DNA of 49,608 bases from Intoshia linei (GCA_001642005.1 LWCA01000132.1:1-49608), one strand, 5' to 3'. Numbered from the stretch's first letter, positions 12,265 through 29,700 are shown. The notes: generated by a model not told the origin, from the letters alone. Translations and numbers: made by a program.

Positions 12265-13871
12265 TTAATATATACAACCTATTGAAAATTGTACACCCCT
12301 TTTTATTCTAAATTGAATTGTAGATACTATTATAAAGTCATACGAGGTTGAACTGCCTTTTTTAGGAATGATGTAATTTAATTCTACTCTAATCGTTGGC
12401 GAAAATTTCACTAATAATCCAGCTCCATATGACACTTTACCTATTAAAAACAAACCATTATAAATTATGTACTATATATACAATTGGGTTGATCATTTTT
12501 TATGTCCATAACATCACCCAAGTTGACAAACATTTGTAATCGTAATTTGTCTGTTATGCTGCTCATATATCGAGAAAGGAAGGGTATTTTGCTATATACA
12601 TGAGTATTTAGATTATAATAGAAATTTCCTGTGTCTACAAAAATATTAATTGTTACATAATTGTATACATAACAGTGGATTTAATCCACGAACGACGAGG
12701 GGGTTATTAAAATTAAATTTATCTGCAAAATACACATCTGTCAAATCAAAATTTCTTGTAAAAAGGAGACCGGTTCCTCCATAAGTCTCAACATTCTAAT
12801 TTAAAATATCAATATATATTTTATAAGTTACTAGATATTTCCCAATATTTCTTAAAAATTGAAACCCTCCATCTATTTTAAATTCATAATGATTTGTAAA
12901 TAGTGACCGAGACAGTTCCTAAATTTTTATAAAAATTATGTATTCTCTAAACACATTATTCCATCGTAAAGAAAATGTATTTCCGAAACTTTCATTGTTT
13001 AAAATAATGTTAAATATGGTATCATTCTTTAGAAGAATTTTGCAATTATGTTTTGTATCAGTTTCTTTTTCGTATTCGCGTATAATAGTATCAAGTGTAG
13101 AAGAATGTAAACATCGAACAAATGTATTCTAAACAAATAAATATCGAATGTACTTAATGAAACCTGGAAGGATATTCCAAACCTTTTAACCTTTTCAATT
13201 ATTTTGTCATGGTAATGATTTTTTTGGTTTGTAGCATGCATAGATATCCTAATCACAAGTAAATTAAATAAAATAAAATATTTACCTTTTATTAGCTTCA
13301 AAATTCATTGGAATAGTGTAAAATAATGATGATCCCATTGATTTGTCAGTACTTTTTTCCATTTTTATGGATATAGATTCACCGTTTCCAAACAAATTAG
13401 AATAACCCAGAATAACAGACTAAATTTATAACATGTATAAATAGATAGATACCGCCGTAGAAGCACCTGATTGCGCAACTGATGTCTTTCCTTCAGCTTT
13501 TAATGAACCAGTTTCTTTTGCGTAAAGATCTATCCCATATTTTCCATCTAATATTGAGATGTAATTTTGCTAAATCGAACTGTCTGATAAAAATTGACAT
13601 CCTGAGTCAGTCATTAATCGGGTTTTCAAATAATCTAATATCATTCTCTATCCCTGACTGATCAGTTTCAAGTAAAAAAGAACAAATAAAGACAATTTTC
13701 CCAATTCCTAAAAAACAATTAATTTGATGACCAGTCAATGATAGACAAATTTTTACATCGATGCGAAAGTACAATAACCGTTTTGCTGATTTCATCTCAC
13801 TAATTTAATTATTAAAAAATGTAATGTTTGTAGTTGCCATTTTTTAAAAGGTACTTGAATGTATAAAACAT
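12265..13871 (-). CDS. SAMM50: SAM50 / sorting and assembly machinery beta-barrel
   Basis: Outer mitochondrial membrane Omp85-family barrel that inserts other beta-barrel proteins. Exons in plus coordinates, read right to left: 13855-13871, 13757-13799, 13684-13707, 13581-13647, 13453-13547, 13286-13419, 13164-13248, 12955-13128, 12832-12918, 12669-12795, 12482-12634 and 12265-12440. All join GT-AG in phase and give about 393 residues against 469 in human SAMM50. Matching landmarks are GYSNLFGNGES, NNPLVVRGLN (the conserved VRGF region), FVNLGD, and the end KVSYGAGLLVKF...RVELNYIIP...GVQFSIG. The barrel is complete. The N-terminus starts inside the usual POTRA domain, because a stop lies upstream of the chosen ATG. 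I see no further 5' exon, though one could be missed. Confidence 0.92.
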
Positions 13872-15530
13872 GAAAGTAGAAAAAATTGGGGTCTATGTAA
13901 AAAAACTTTTTTATACCCTATATATGCTTATTCCAGTGCTCCTCAAACTGGACCCACCAAACATCTGATTAAAAATAGACTTTAATGTTTTAGATTAAAG
14001 TAGTAAAATAGGTCTAACGATATATCTTTATATAAATGACTCAATTTCTGCAATGTGAAATATTGTTCTAAAAAGTATATGGAATTGTTAACACTGTTGT
14101 ATTACCGAGTACTATTTTGGAAGGGTTCGCAAAAACCGACTTCATATAATGGTATGTGGATTAGAAAGTAATGACGACTGACATTATAACTTATAAATAA
14201 CCTCTATAATCTAACACTGTCTTAATATTGTCAAAAATACCAGCACATTTAAAATTGTTTTGTATATAAGACGAGCAAGCAGAAATCTAATATATATCAT
14301 TAAAATATGGTTACTTCAAAATTACATCAGCTATGCATTGGCAATTTTTAAATTTATTTTTGATGTAAGACAATGTAGCTTGACTGCATTTTTTTGTATC
14401 GTGGATATTTACACTATCAACTCTAAACTAAATATTGGTCATGAAAATAGCAATATAATTTACATTAGAATCCATTCACTTTAATTAATGTTTTTAATAT
14501 GATTGTATCTTTATTACCCAATGGTCATTTTTAAGTTTTAAAAGTGCATGTAGCTTTCAATTCATTGATTGGAAGTTAAATTATATAATGACCGGCTTTA
14601 AATTGTTAAATTTTCAGACATTGTAAAAATAAAAAACTAGCATGATATTGCTCTACTGATAAATTCTATAAACCAAATTAATTCATGTATATTTAACACA
14701 GTGGTTCCCGATTAAAATAGTATAGGTATCTGTGGAACGAGCTGTGTTAGACCTAGGAATTGTTTTCAGCTCAAAGAAGACGAAGCTTAATTTCAATATA
14801 ATTGAAGATATACTATTCTTAAAAATTAATAGACGTTTCAATAAATGATTTACTACTTTACTTACTTTTTTGTCTACTGTTGTAAACTGTTTCATCAACC
14901 GGGAAAACCACCGCACAATTCTCCCGGTTTTCACCTCTGGTTAAAACTAACAGTTTTAACTAATTTATAATAATGTTAATTGATAAAATAAAATAAGAAA
15001 CAATAATAATGAATTAAATGTACATTGTACAAATAATGTAAAAATGGTAATCATGAAAAATATGACAATAACTGTAAAAAGAGAAATATGCGTTAATAAT
15101 TTTTATACAAATAAAAATATATATGATTAACGCACATTAAAAATAAATATAACTTAAACTTAAAAATAACGCACATTCCACAATTGGAGGCAACAAATGG
15201 CCCGCGGGCCGCACAATTGACACCCCAGATTCTAAACAAAAATATCCCTGGAGGTCGAAATACTGTTGCATTTTGTTGTATAGTGTAATAAATATTATTT
15301 TTGTGTTCATCATAGTATCACTCAAACTTTTCATTATACAAAAATTTTTAATTATTTTCAATAAAATTTTAAAGTCAAATAGCACCAATTATCAAACAGG
15401 TTTCAAATAAAATTGAATTATATTTAATACGGTTTATTTCTACTGTTACCGTTAGAGCGAACGTCATTTTATTGGGAAGTTGCCGTTGGCGTTTACGCTA
15501 CAATTTTATCAATTATTTATAATCTATTCA
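13872..15530. other. Intergenic region with hAT-type ends
   Basis: No gene recognised. A hAT-like left end lies at 13935 (CAGTGCTCCTCAAACTGG). A candidate short element spans about 14699-14939 (CAGTGGTTCCC at the left, ending CACCTCTG). A right end GACACCCCAG lies near 15226 with GGCCCGCGGGCC inside it. These look like remnants of several insertions between SAM50 and PAR-6, which point away from each other, so both promoters should lie here. Confidence 0.5.
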
Positions 15531-16701
15531 ATGAAAAAGTATTTACAGATAAAGTCCAAAGTTTTATTTATTTTTATAGTAATTGTATGAATTTTTAGTA
15601 TTTATTTGAATTTCGTCGTCGAAGTATATTAAGAAGTGATATAAATGATTTTAATTACATACTTGTTTATGTAAGATCCCTACATAAAATTGATAAAAGT
15701 GTGGATGTAGTAATATTATATCGCGACCCCATGAGTGGAGAAATGTTACCTATAAACAATCCGTTCAATTTTGAATTATGTCTAAAAAATGTGGGAAATG
15801 ACCTACTTCGAATTATTATTCAAAAAAAAGGTAAATTTCCTTTCTTTATAATTATATTTTAGAAAATTATCAAACATCATATATACCAAAGCACAAACCC
15901 AATGTATTGGAACGATTGCTCAATAAACCACCCAGCCACTACCAATTTGTGATGGGAGATCCAACTGATTTTCATATGGTATCTCAAATGATTGATACTG
16001 ATGACGTTCCTGTAAGTTGTCGACGAGTGAGATTAATCAAGCGACCTGATTCAAAACCACTAGGTTTTTGGATTAGAGGTGGTCCAACATTAATACAAAC
16101 AAGCAATGGGCTCATTAAGAGTTCAGGTATCTACATTTCACGAATATCCCAAAATGGACTTGCAAAAAGTACGGGTCTTTTAGCTGAAAGAGACCAAATA
16201 ATTGAAGTTAATGGTATAGATGTTAAGGGGAAAACCATTGATCAGGTCACCCATATGTTAGTTGCTAATGCACATAATTTAATTATGACAGTTCGTCCTG
16301 TAAATCAGCGTAACAATATACGTACAAAAGCTATACAAAACACCTTACCACACAGAAAAGATACTTCACACAACATATCTGATATACAAAGTACTTCTCT
16401 TTCACTGAATGAACTGTCCGTCATTGGTTCTCGTACTATGATTGACCGTGGAACTTCTGTCAAAGTTTATGAAAGCGTACCTGAAATTTTTGAAAATACA
16501 ACTAACAAATTACGGGATTCCAATGATCCTATTTCTGAAGCTCACAATGAAGACAACCCTTCTTCAAGTGACGAAAATGAAGCTTATAGCAGTGATTATC
16601 TAGCGCCTAATGACACCGAAGAGGACGACGACGAAGATTACGTTGAAGATAATATAGAAAATTACATTGATGACAATGGAGATAGGATCTATAGGTTGTA
16701 A
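15531..16701 (+). CDS. PARD6: PAR-6 cell polarity scaffold (PB1, semi-CRIB, PDZ)
   Basis: Adaptor that links atypical PKC, CDC42 and PAR-3 at the cell cortex. Three exons: 15531-15560, 15599-15830 and 15863-16701, with introns of 38 and 32 nt, giving 366 residues (human paralogues are about 345-375). A PB1 domain occupies roughly residues 5-90 (IKSKYLFEFRRRS..., then MLPINN and LLRIIIQKK). A semi-CRIB plus PDZ block follows: MIDTDDVPVSCRRVRL, then KPLGFWIRGG (carboxylate-binding loop PLGF), GIYISRI, GLLAERDQIIEVNGIDV and NLIMTVRPVNQRNN. The tail is acidic and low in complexity (EEDDDEDYVEDN). The start in the tiny first exon is supported by alignment of LQIKSK with the family's VKSKF. AATAAA lies near 16739. 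Confidence 0.95.
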
Positions 16702-18038
16702 TGTAATGTGAATTTAAATTTAATACTCCTCTTTATTTTAATAAATTAATTGTAGCATATTTTATTAGATATTTTCATGTAAATATTGTATTTATTAGGG
16801 ATATCCTCTTAAAACCAAACTAATCGTCAAATTTTAAATTACTTTCAAAACTTATTTTATTATAAAGATATACTAACTATCACACATAACGTCGATTTGT
16901 CAGAATCTTTTGAAACTTATTTGGAACCTACCTAATTACCCCACATCACATTGTTAAAAGGACATTGGAGTCGCAGTGTGCAGGTGGTGCATAGATCTTT
17001 GACAAATGAGATACGTGAAAGATTTATGGAAATAATGGATAACTTATTCCTACAGGCAGAAATACATGTAGTATAAAATCGCTATCGCGTAAGATTTATT
17101 TTTGTCATTATAAGATTTTAGCTGATTGTGTTAGATATTATACCAACCAGAACTTCTGGTACTTCTCTTGAATTTTTGTTTTAAATTTTTTCTGGATGGT
17201 TCCATTTGTCAGAATGGCGACGTTGTGTCATACATGTATATCGTTCCCAAACTTCTTTTACTGTTAATTCCATATTAACACTGTAAATATAAAAGTTACA
17301 AATTCAAAAGTATAGCATATAACATTTTACAATTTTTATTATTTTGATAATAAAAAATTTCAAGGAATTATTACGTTAAAGTTAACGACTACTAACAAAG
17401 ATTACAAAAGCATTAGCATCACATTACTTTTTTATATTTATTATTAATTTTTTAGTTGATCGGTAAACTTATTATAGGGGCTAGTTGTGGTCCGCGAACT
17501 CACGTTTGGGAACTGATCATTTAAATATTACTGTTGTATAGATTAGTATCGTATTATTCGAGATTCTAAACTACCAGAGACTAGTTATGGTAATATCATT
17601 AATCAGAACCTACCGTACTCCGAGACCTTTGACGAAATTTTTATAAAATTGAAATTTTAAAAATATGTTCTTTAATATCATAAATATGCCAAATTAAAAG
17701 ATTATAATCTCAAATTAAAACCTTTGGAGAGGTGACTAGGGCTACATGACACTACGAATCGTTTGCTAAAAATTTTTGAGGATCCTACTTTTCATTTCGA
17801 GTGGACTCGAGCTTGGTAGGTTCGGCTCTGTAATTTAATACATTGCATTCAGTATTTGTTCGTGTTCTGATTTTAGTATCTTCATTTCTAGGTGAACTCA
17901 TTGAAATTCACTGGTACTTTTTATTATATAAGATTGCCAACGTTTATGATTTCTGTCTATGAATGTGCGCCATAATTTTATATTTAACGTATCCACGTTT
18001 ACCAATACACAACTATAAATTTTAATTTATTAATAATT
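16702..18038. other. Intergenic, PAR-6 to TAF9
   Basis: The region around 16950-17290 is less AT-rich than its surroundings. On the plus strand 16952-17078 reads open (...RSVQVVHRSLTNE...), and on the minus strand an ATG at 17270 starts MELTVKEVWERYTC. Neither resembles a protein I know or has clear exon borders. A hAT-type right end (GTTTGGGAACTG) ends at about 17516. Nothing else is recognised. Confidence 0.4.
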
Positions 18039-18669
18039 ATGGATAAAAAAAATTTAACATTAGGAAGAAAAAATATTGATACTAGTTCTATACAGGACTT
18101 GTTAGCAAAATATGATATTAAAAACTACGATGATGGTGTCATCCCTGCTGTAGTTGAATTTGCATATAGTAATTATTTCGTCTTTTTATTTTTATTATTT
18201 TTTGGTTATACTTCACGAATTGTCAATGAAGCTGATGAATACGCATCATTTAGAGGAGATAACATGATAAATGAAAACGATTTAAAATTTTCTATAGATA
18301 ATTACGCAGTTCAACATGGAAATTTTAAAGTGAAAGTATTAATTTTAATATAACTAAAATACCTGTTTATTTAGAAAATGTATAATATTGCAGCTCAAAA
18401 AAATTTAATACCATTACCTACAATCCAACCGTTTAAGGGTATTAAAATACCTGATGATAAAAATTCTCTAACTAATCCGACATATACACTTAAATTGAAA
18501 GACGTAATTTTATTTTAGTATGTATTTAGAAATTTATTTTTAGACACACCAATTTACTAAACCAAACTTATTATCAAACTTTCAATTCAAAAGAAGTGAT
18601 GTTGCAAAATGTAACTCTAATGTACCAATTTCAAATGTTAAAACTCTAAATATTAATAGAAACAATTAA
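18039..18669 (+). CDS. TAF9: TAF9, TFIID/SAGA histone-fold subunit
   Basis: Histone-fold partner of TAF6 in TFIID and SAGA, nuclear. Coding blocks: 18039-18168, 18205-18329, 18375-18503 and 18544-18669. With 18169-18204 removed it is 169 residues (human 264, the difference lying in the tail). The fold reads IQDLLAKYDIKNYDDGVIPA, then VVEFAYS-YTSRIVNEADEYA and INENDLKFSID. It is followed by the conserved TAF9 linker NLIPLPTIQPFKGIKIPDD and LTNPTYTLK. The 36-nt block 18169-18204 interrupts the histone fold with a hydrophobic insert, starts with GT, ends with TG and has intron length for this genome. It keeps the frame open if unspliced. See the separate finding. Confidence 0.9.
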
Positions 18670-19482
18670 ATATTTTATAAAAGTATCGTGATTTAGGATA
18701 AGGATTAAGATAGAAAATTGTACTTCTTCCAATGTAGATCTGAAATTAATGATCAAATTGATTGCTATTAATCCATAAGATTGAAATAAAGCATTATAAT
18801 TATAATTAGTTTAAGCTAAAAATTTTTAAAAATATGACAAAACGGAAAATTTAATTGAATGAGTATCTTAAATTAAGATTCTTAACAAATTAAATAAAAC
18901 GATTTGCTTGAATTCGAAATCTTTCGACAGTAGTATTAATTATACTCATAGAAGAACCAATTGATAATAGAAATTATGTAATTATCATCATTTTGAAAGT
19001 GAAATGTATTGTTCATATTTGACATAATTTTGAAAAACTTAAACCATTTTCTAGATTTAATCTGCATTGCTTCCAAACCAGTTCAAATTTCAATCAAAAA
19101 ATGTTATGAAACCTCTCTTTCTGCAATTTATCAGTTTTCGTATAAAAAAAATTTAATTTTAAATTGCGACAAATCTAGAATCATTCCGTGACCCACCTGT
19201 TGGAAGCACTGGGTTAACGTTTACAATTTATTAGAATATATATGTTATTGTTATTATATCTGTAAATAGAGACAATACTCTTGGTATAAAAACATTTATT
19301 AAAAATGCTAAACACATTCAATGTACAAATGTAACGTAATCTACTAAATATGGTTGAATTGTATAAGGCATTAATTGAGACGTCTTATTTGGCTTATTGA
19401 AACTGGATCCATAGTGTAAAATATAATTCTACTGTACAATGATCCCTTTTGTGAAGCGTAAAATATCTAATATTTATATTTA
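18670..19482. other. Intergenic between TAF9 and the kinase gene
   Basis: No gene recognised. A hAT-type right end lies at about 19186-19214 (GGAAGCACTGG). TAF9 (+) and the kinase (-) are convergent, so both polyadenylation regions should be here. Confidence 0.4.
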
Positions 19483-24162
<4,680 letters not shown>

Positions 24163-25017
24163 ATTGAATTTTGGCAAGAACGATCAAAATAAATTCGATT
24201 CAAATTTTCATACCTAAAAAGTATTATTAAAATCAAAATGATAATAACCGCAAAATCGATGTAATTAATTAAATGCAAATGTCTCAAAATCAAGTATTTA
24301 ATCCTTAAAAATTAATCTTCTCAAACAAAATCTCAATAAACAAATAACATAGTAATAGATGAATACCATAGTGTTTAATAAAATTGAATTAAGAGATTAA
24401 ATTGATTTAAAATTAGCATATTTATTAACTTTTTATATTTTATCAATATAAATTTGAATTGACAAGCGAATCAATTATATTTTGCAGACATGTTAAAAAA
24501 TGTAGACAATTGATGATAATGTTAAATTAAAAATATTTATATGAAATGGTCAGTTATAAATATAATGTGATTTTCAACTCTATATCAGAGTTCTCAACAT
24601 TCTTCTAAAAGAGTTACATTTCAAATTATTCATGATTTTAGGGCTAATTATTTTTAAATAATCATTAATTTATTTCAAAATCTACGGATATGATATTATT
24701 ATTTAAATAATGTTTTCGCTTAGGTCTAAAAGATCGACTAAAGACCAGAATATAGGATCCATCATTTGTGTTTATTTCGCTGTTCTACTGTTATTAATTT
24801 TTTCTCTGTATTTAGTCATTTTGAATTTTAAATGTTGACATGTATACTGAAATGGAAGTACCGCTAAGACCTAACGGATTCACTTAATTAAGGGAACAAT
24901 TTATATACTGAATTTTTGAGATTCCATTTATAACTCATACCAACACAAACGACAACTGATGTATCATATAAATTTTGAAAATTCTAATTGGTACATAATA
25001 ATATTTACAATGTATAA
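24163..25017. other. Intergenic upstream of the kinase, no gene seen
   Basis: AT-rich sequence with no recognisable ORF. It must hold the promoter of the minus-strand kinase gene. Confidence 0.4.
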
Positions 25018-25312
25018 CAGGGTTTGTCCAAACACACGGCGAGGGGAGACCAAAAAATAAATTTTACAAATTTCGCAGGCCCAACATTAACAAATATAAT
25101 TAGTATTTTATACAGTATATTTTATCATAATACAAAAGGTCCAATAAATAAGATGAGAATAATTAGAACAGAAAGACAGAATTATTTCTAAAAAATTTAA
25201 ATTAATGCTAGGTAATGTGGTAATTATGATATTTCTGTGAATCAATGCTTTTCAAAATATATTATTACATAATTTCGCATGGGGTAGGCGGGACATGCTT
25301 TGGACCCCCCTG
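25018..25312. mobile_element. hAT MITE, 295 bp, with 8-bp target duplication
   Basis: Left end CAGGGTTTGTCCAAAC (25018) and right end GCTTTGGACCCCCCTG (ending 25312) are inverted repeats with a few mismatches. The 8 bp on either side are ATGTATAA and GTGTATAA, identical at 7 of 8 positions. Both the CAGGG ends and the 8-bp duplication are hAT features. There is no coding capacity. Confidence 0.85.
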
Positions 25313-26722
25313 GTGTATAATAATAATTTTAACTTTTCGCGACCTCCAGTTGAAAAACCATGTTCCGTCATTAGTATACGACAATTATTTATACATATAA
25401 TAAGACAAACAGATTCTGAAGATAGAAATGGCTGAGAGGTAGAGAAGGGTTATAATAGAGGGGAGAGAGCTTAATAGCGTCTTAAATTTTTGAAAAAAAA
25501 AAAAAAATTACTACCATGCGTCGTTATCTTCATGCGACACGACAATTATTAATATTTATTATAAATATACGTAAGTACAGTAAGTCTTTAACGTAATGCA
25601 AACACGTACACGAGCTTCGGGTCGTGATGCAGAATTCTACACCTTTTTTAATTTGAATCGGAAAAGTTATTTGAAAATATATATAATTCTTTAATTATAT
25701 AAGATTGAATGTCTGCGTGTGTGTTATCGTTTATTTAAAAAAATGTTTTTATGACAATTTTGTAGGTTGTAAGTATAATTTTATTGTTTTAAAGATTATA
25801 CTCATTGTTTAATAAATTAAAAAGTCGGCACTCGCTAGAGCTAGCTGCTGTTTGTACGAAGTACATACCAGTCAATCTAGTGTATATATGAAAAGCTAAA
25901 TTGAATTTATCAGTCTGCAAAAATAAATATTACCTATATGATTTTTAAATGGCAAATTATGAATAATCGAAATTAAATAAATATTTGCTTGTGTCTGTAA
26001 AGGTTAGTTTACGTTGAATTATGAACTGAATGAAGTGTACACAAGTGAATACATGAATAATACTTATTTTTTATTCCGGTTAATATTATGTAACTTGGAA
26101 TTTTAATTTTCGAGTACATTATTATATCAGATAAGACGAATATCATACATGATCGGATAAATAAATCAAAAAACGTAAAACCACCTTTTAAATATATAAA
26201 TGTGTATATTTTAAAATATCACTAAATTTATTTTTATTATGAGATGTTATTACGTTATAAACTAAAATTATTATAAAATGCATTTATAATTACATGTTAT
26301 AGGTACATTTACTGTACTTAGTATTTATATCTTAGTATGGTATTTAACACTTAAGCATGTATACTATTCATTATTAAGCATTAATTAATAAAAATATATA
26401 ATAATACAAACTGTATAATTGAATGTCATATCATGACTTTATGTTTTATATATACCATTCATATAACGGTATGTGACATTTTCTGTCTATTTTCGTAAAG
26501 TCGTATAAACGGTGCAACTACAGATTAGTAGCCATAATATAAATATAGAATATATATTGTAATTTATACAATATAAATAATAATTTAACTTTGAAATGAC
26601 TAATCATTAGCATTTACGTAATAATTTAGATAAAATTATTTTAAATTCAAATTTTAAAACAACCTTTTTTTAGTTTTTTCAACATATTTCAATCAAATTG
26701 TAAATATAAATGTAAGTTTATT
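25313..26722. other. Intergenic upstream of NDUFAF5
   Basis: No gene recognised. It holds a poly-A run near 25493 and GTGTGTGTTATCGTTTATTT near 25713, which also occurs with one change near 3318. CTGTTTGTACGA near 25848 is found again, inverted, near 470. Repeat copies therefore recur in this window, but their borders are unclear. Confidence 0.4.
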
Positions 26723-29700
26723 ATGACTATTTTAAAAAAATTAAAAATTATTGAATTTAGCATAAAACATTTTTCCAAAACATCCAAAATAAACAACAAT
26801 GTAAATATTTTTGATTCAACATGTAAAAAGCATCAAAGAAAAATAGCAGATGGTATGTTTGAACCTAAGCAATACGATTATATTCGAAAAATGACTGGAG
26901 AGATGTTATCAGAACGCATATGTGATATAAACAGGTATTCAAATTTTTCAATTGAACTAAACGTAATTGCAATTTGCAATGTTAGAAATTTATAACTTGC
27001 CATCTAAATTTAAATAATTATTTATGTTCATGTACTTTGAAGGTTTCATTAATAATTTGAGAACAATATTATTTATCTACATAAATTTACCAAAATATGG
27101 CGTTTGGATGAACATATCATTCAATCACATATATAACACTTATTCTATATCGGTTGAAATAGACTGAAATTTATATACCAGGGGTGATCATTATGCAGCC
27201 CGCGTTATGATTAGGTCAAGTTTTTTTGGGACCTATAAATCTGAATTTTTGTACCTAATAGAAAAATATTTTAACTTTTTGGATTAAAAAATTTTTTATT
27301 CAAAGAGCAACAATTGAAAATAATTATATTAACTATCCTATTTATGACAAATTAATTAAAATTCACTGAAAATTATAATATTAATTAGTTTAATTTGTTG
27401 CTAAATTATAATGACAAACTATATATTTTTTAATAATATCGGTTTTAAAATTTCTATCTTTTGCAATCAGTTTTTTAAGCATATAAAAGCTGTTTATAAA
27501 AGTTGATTGACAATTTTCCAATAGTTCATATATATACGGATAAATATTATCATTCTTCAATTCACAAATAACTATAATGTCATTGTTTTCCATGTGTTTC
27601 ATAATGTATCATTTGATATTTGTACATGGATCTTCTTCAAAATGGATATTTTTCATAGCTTTCCAGGCTTTAATTATAGAAAAAGAGGAATGTTCACATT
27701 TTTTTATTAATTCATGTATTATTTTGTAGTCTGATATAATTTTTAATTCTGATGGTAATGTTTCTTTGGATATTGTACATTTAGCTTGTCTAACTATGAG
27801 ACCGTCACCTTCGAATTTGTTAACTATACGTTTTACAGTTGGTAAATGTTTTTCATAATAATTTGAAGCAGCTAACCAAGTTCCTCATCGTGTAGCAACT
27901 GGCATAGGAGGGTATCCAATTTCTGAGAATAGCGAACCTAATAGCTATCCACATAATACATTTTTGTATGATTAACAGTATTATCACAGATAATGCAATG
28001 TAAATTACTGTCAACGTTTTTGAACTCATCAGGTATTTACGTTTAATATTTAAAATTTTTATAGAATTGGATTTAGCAATTTTAGCCACTAAAATTAACT
28101 TATTACAATAAAATGATTTCTAAAATTACTTAAAATTGATTATATCAATATATTTTCAATGTTAACTGATTTGAAATGGGATAAACTATGAGTGATAAAT
28201 TTAATATAATTAATGAACGTTACCTATAATTAATTTGAATTGAATGTAACTAACTTTTTGTACTTTATTTTTAAAATTCTGACTTTTTGGACATAACGAT
28301 AAAAATTTCAACTTTTTGGACCTTTAGGACTTTTATGACATTATAAAATATTAATTATATTTTTAATTGGGATAATATTAATTATTATTAATCATTATCA
28401 TGATACTCGTAAGAATTTTCTAATTAATCTGTGAAATTTTGACTTTTTGGACTGATACTTGCCTTAGTTATGATATAAATTTTTATTTTTATAACAATTT
28501 TTTACATATATTTCTTGTTTTACAATTTTAACATTAGTTGTACACTTATTCCATTACTATTATTTCTTATTTCATTTTATGAATTAAAATTATTATAAAT
28601 TAATTAAAACTGTTGATTTTAACATAATTTTTTGAGTAAAATTTTTTTTGTNAATATTTGTAATATTCAACTTTTTGTACTTTATTTTTAAAATTCTGAC
28701 TTTTTGGACATAACGATAAAAATTTTAACTTTTTGGACCTTTAGGACTTTTATGACATTATAAAATATTAATTATATTTTTAATTGGCATAATATTAATA
28801 TCATGATACTCGTAAGTATTTTCTAATTGATCTGTGAAATTTTGACTTTTTGGACTTATACTTGCCCTAGTAATAACTTATTATTATTACTAATTACTAG
28901 GGCCACCGTTTTTGACTATTTTATAGCACATTCTTGGGCAGATTTTGCAGATTGATAATACATTTCGCTGTAACAACGAAATTTAAAAATTATTGTTTTT
29001 CTGATAAATTTTCATTGAAATTTATTTTTTAATTTATTTAAATTGTACTTTTAACTAACAAAAATTAAATTAAATTTTAGTAAATAATAATAAATAAAAT
29101 ATAAGCTGAAATTAGTGTAAAATAATTTTAATATTTTGTTGTTACAGCNTTAATTATATTTTTAATTGGGATAATATTAATTATTATTAATCATTATCAT
29201 GATACTCGTAAGAATTTTCTAATTAATCTGTGAAATTTTGACTTTTTGGACTGATACTTGCCTTAGTTATGATATAAATTTTTATTTTTATAACAATTTT
29301 TTACATATATTTCTTGTTTTACAATTTTAACATTAGTTGTACACTTATTCCATTACTATTATTTCTTATTTCATTTTATGAATTAAAATTATTATAAATT
29401 AATTAAAACTGTTGATTTTAACATAATTTTTTGAGTAAAATTTTTTTTGTGCGGCCCGCGTAATAATTTTTTGTTTACATTTGGCCTGCCAAGCAAATTG
29501 AGTCTGACACCCCTAGTATTTACAAATTAATAAAATCAGTTCATAAATTCACATATCATAATAATTAAAATTTATTAACAACATTGTAAATTCAGAATTT
29601 ACCATCTTGCAGGTTCTACAAACACGCCATTAATTATTTTTAATTTTCAAATGATCAATAAAATTATGTACATAAATGTATGAAATGCCCTATGGTCGCA

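Larger units (their letters stand above)
27179..29515 (-). mobile_element. hAT transposon in NDUFAF5 intron 1
   Basis: The left end CAGGGGTGATCA (27179) with subterminal GCAGCCCGCG faces the right end GCGGCCCGCG near 29450 and GTCTGACACCCCTA ending 29515. Flanking 8-mers TTATATAC and GTATTTAC agree at 6 of 8 positions. Transposase fragments lie on the minus strand (see next entry). The middle is disturbed by two single Ns (28652 and 29149) and a 301-bp exact duplication, so the true length is uncertain and probably smaller. Confidence 0.75.

Noticed and set aside
12305-12333. Possible tiny intron (GTATCT...AAAAAG) before the SAM50 C-terminus
   Set aside because: Removing it shifts the frame away from the conserved GVQF ending; left as coding.
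14260-14484. 74-codon ORF in the SAM50-PAR-6 gap
   Set aside because: Resembles no protein I know, and lies among hAT-type ends.
28653-29148. Tandem repeat array inside the hAT element as a biological feature
   Set aside because: The repeat borders coincide exactly with two Ns, so an assembly artefact is the better explanation.
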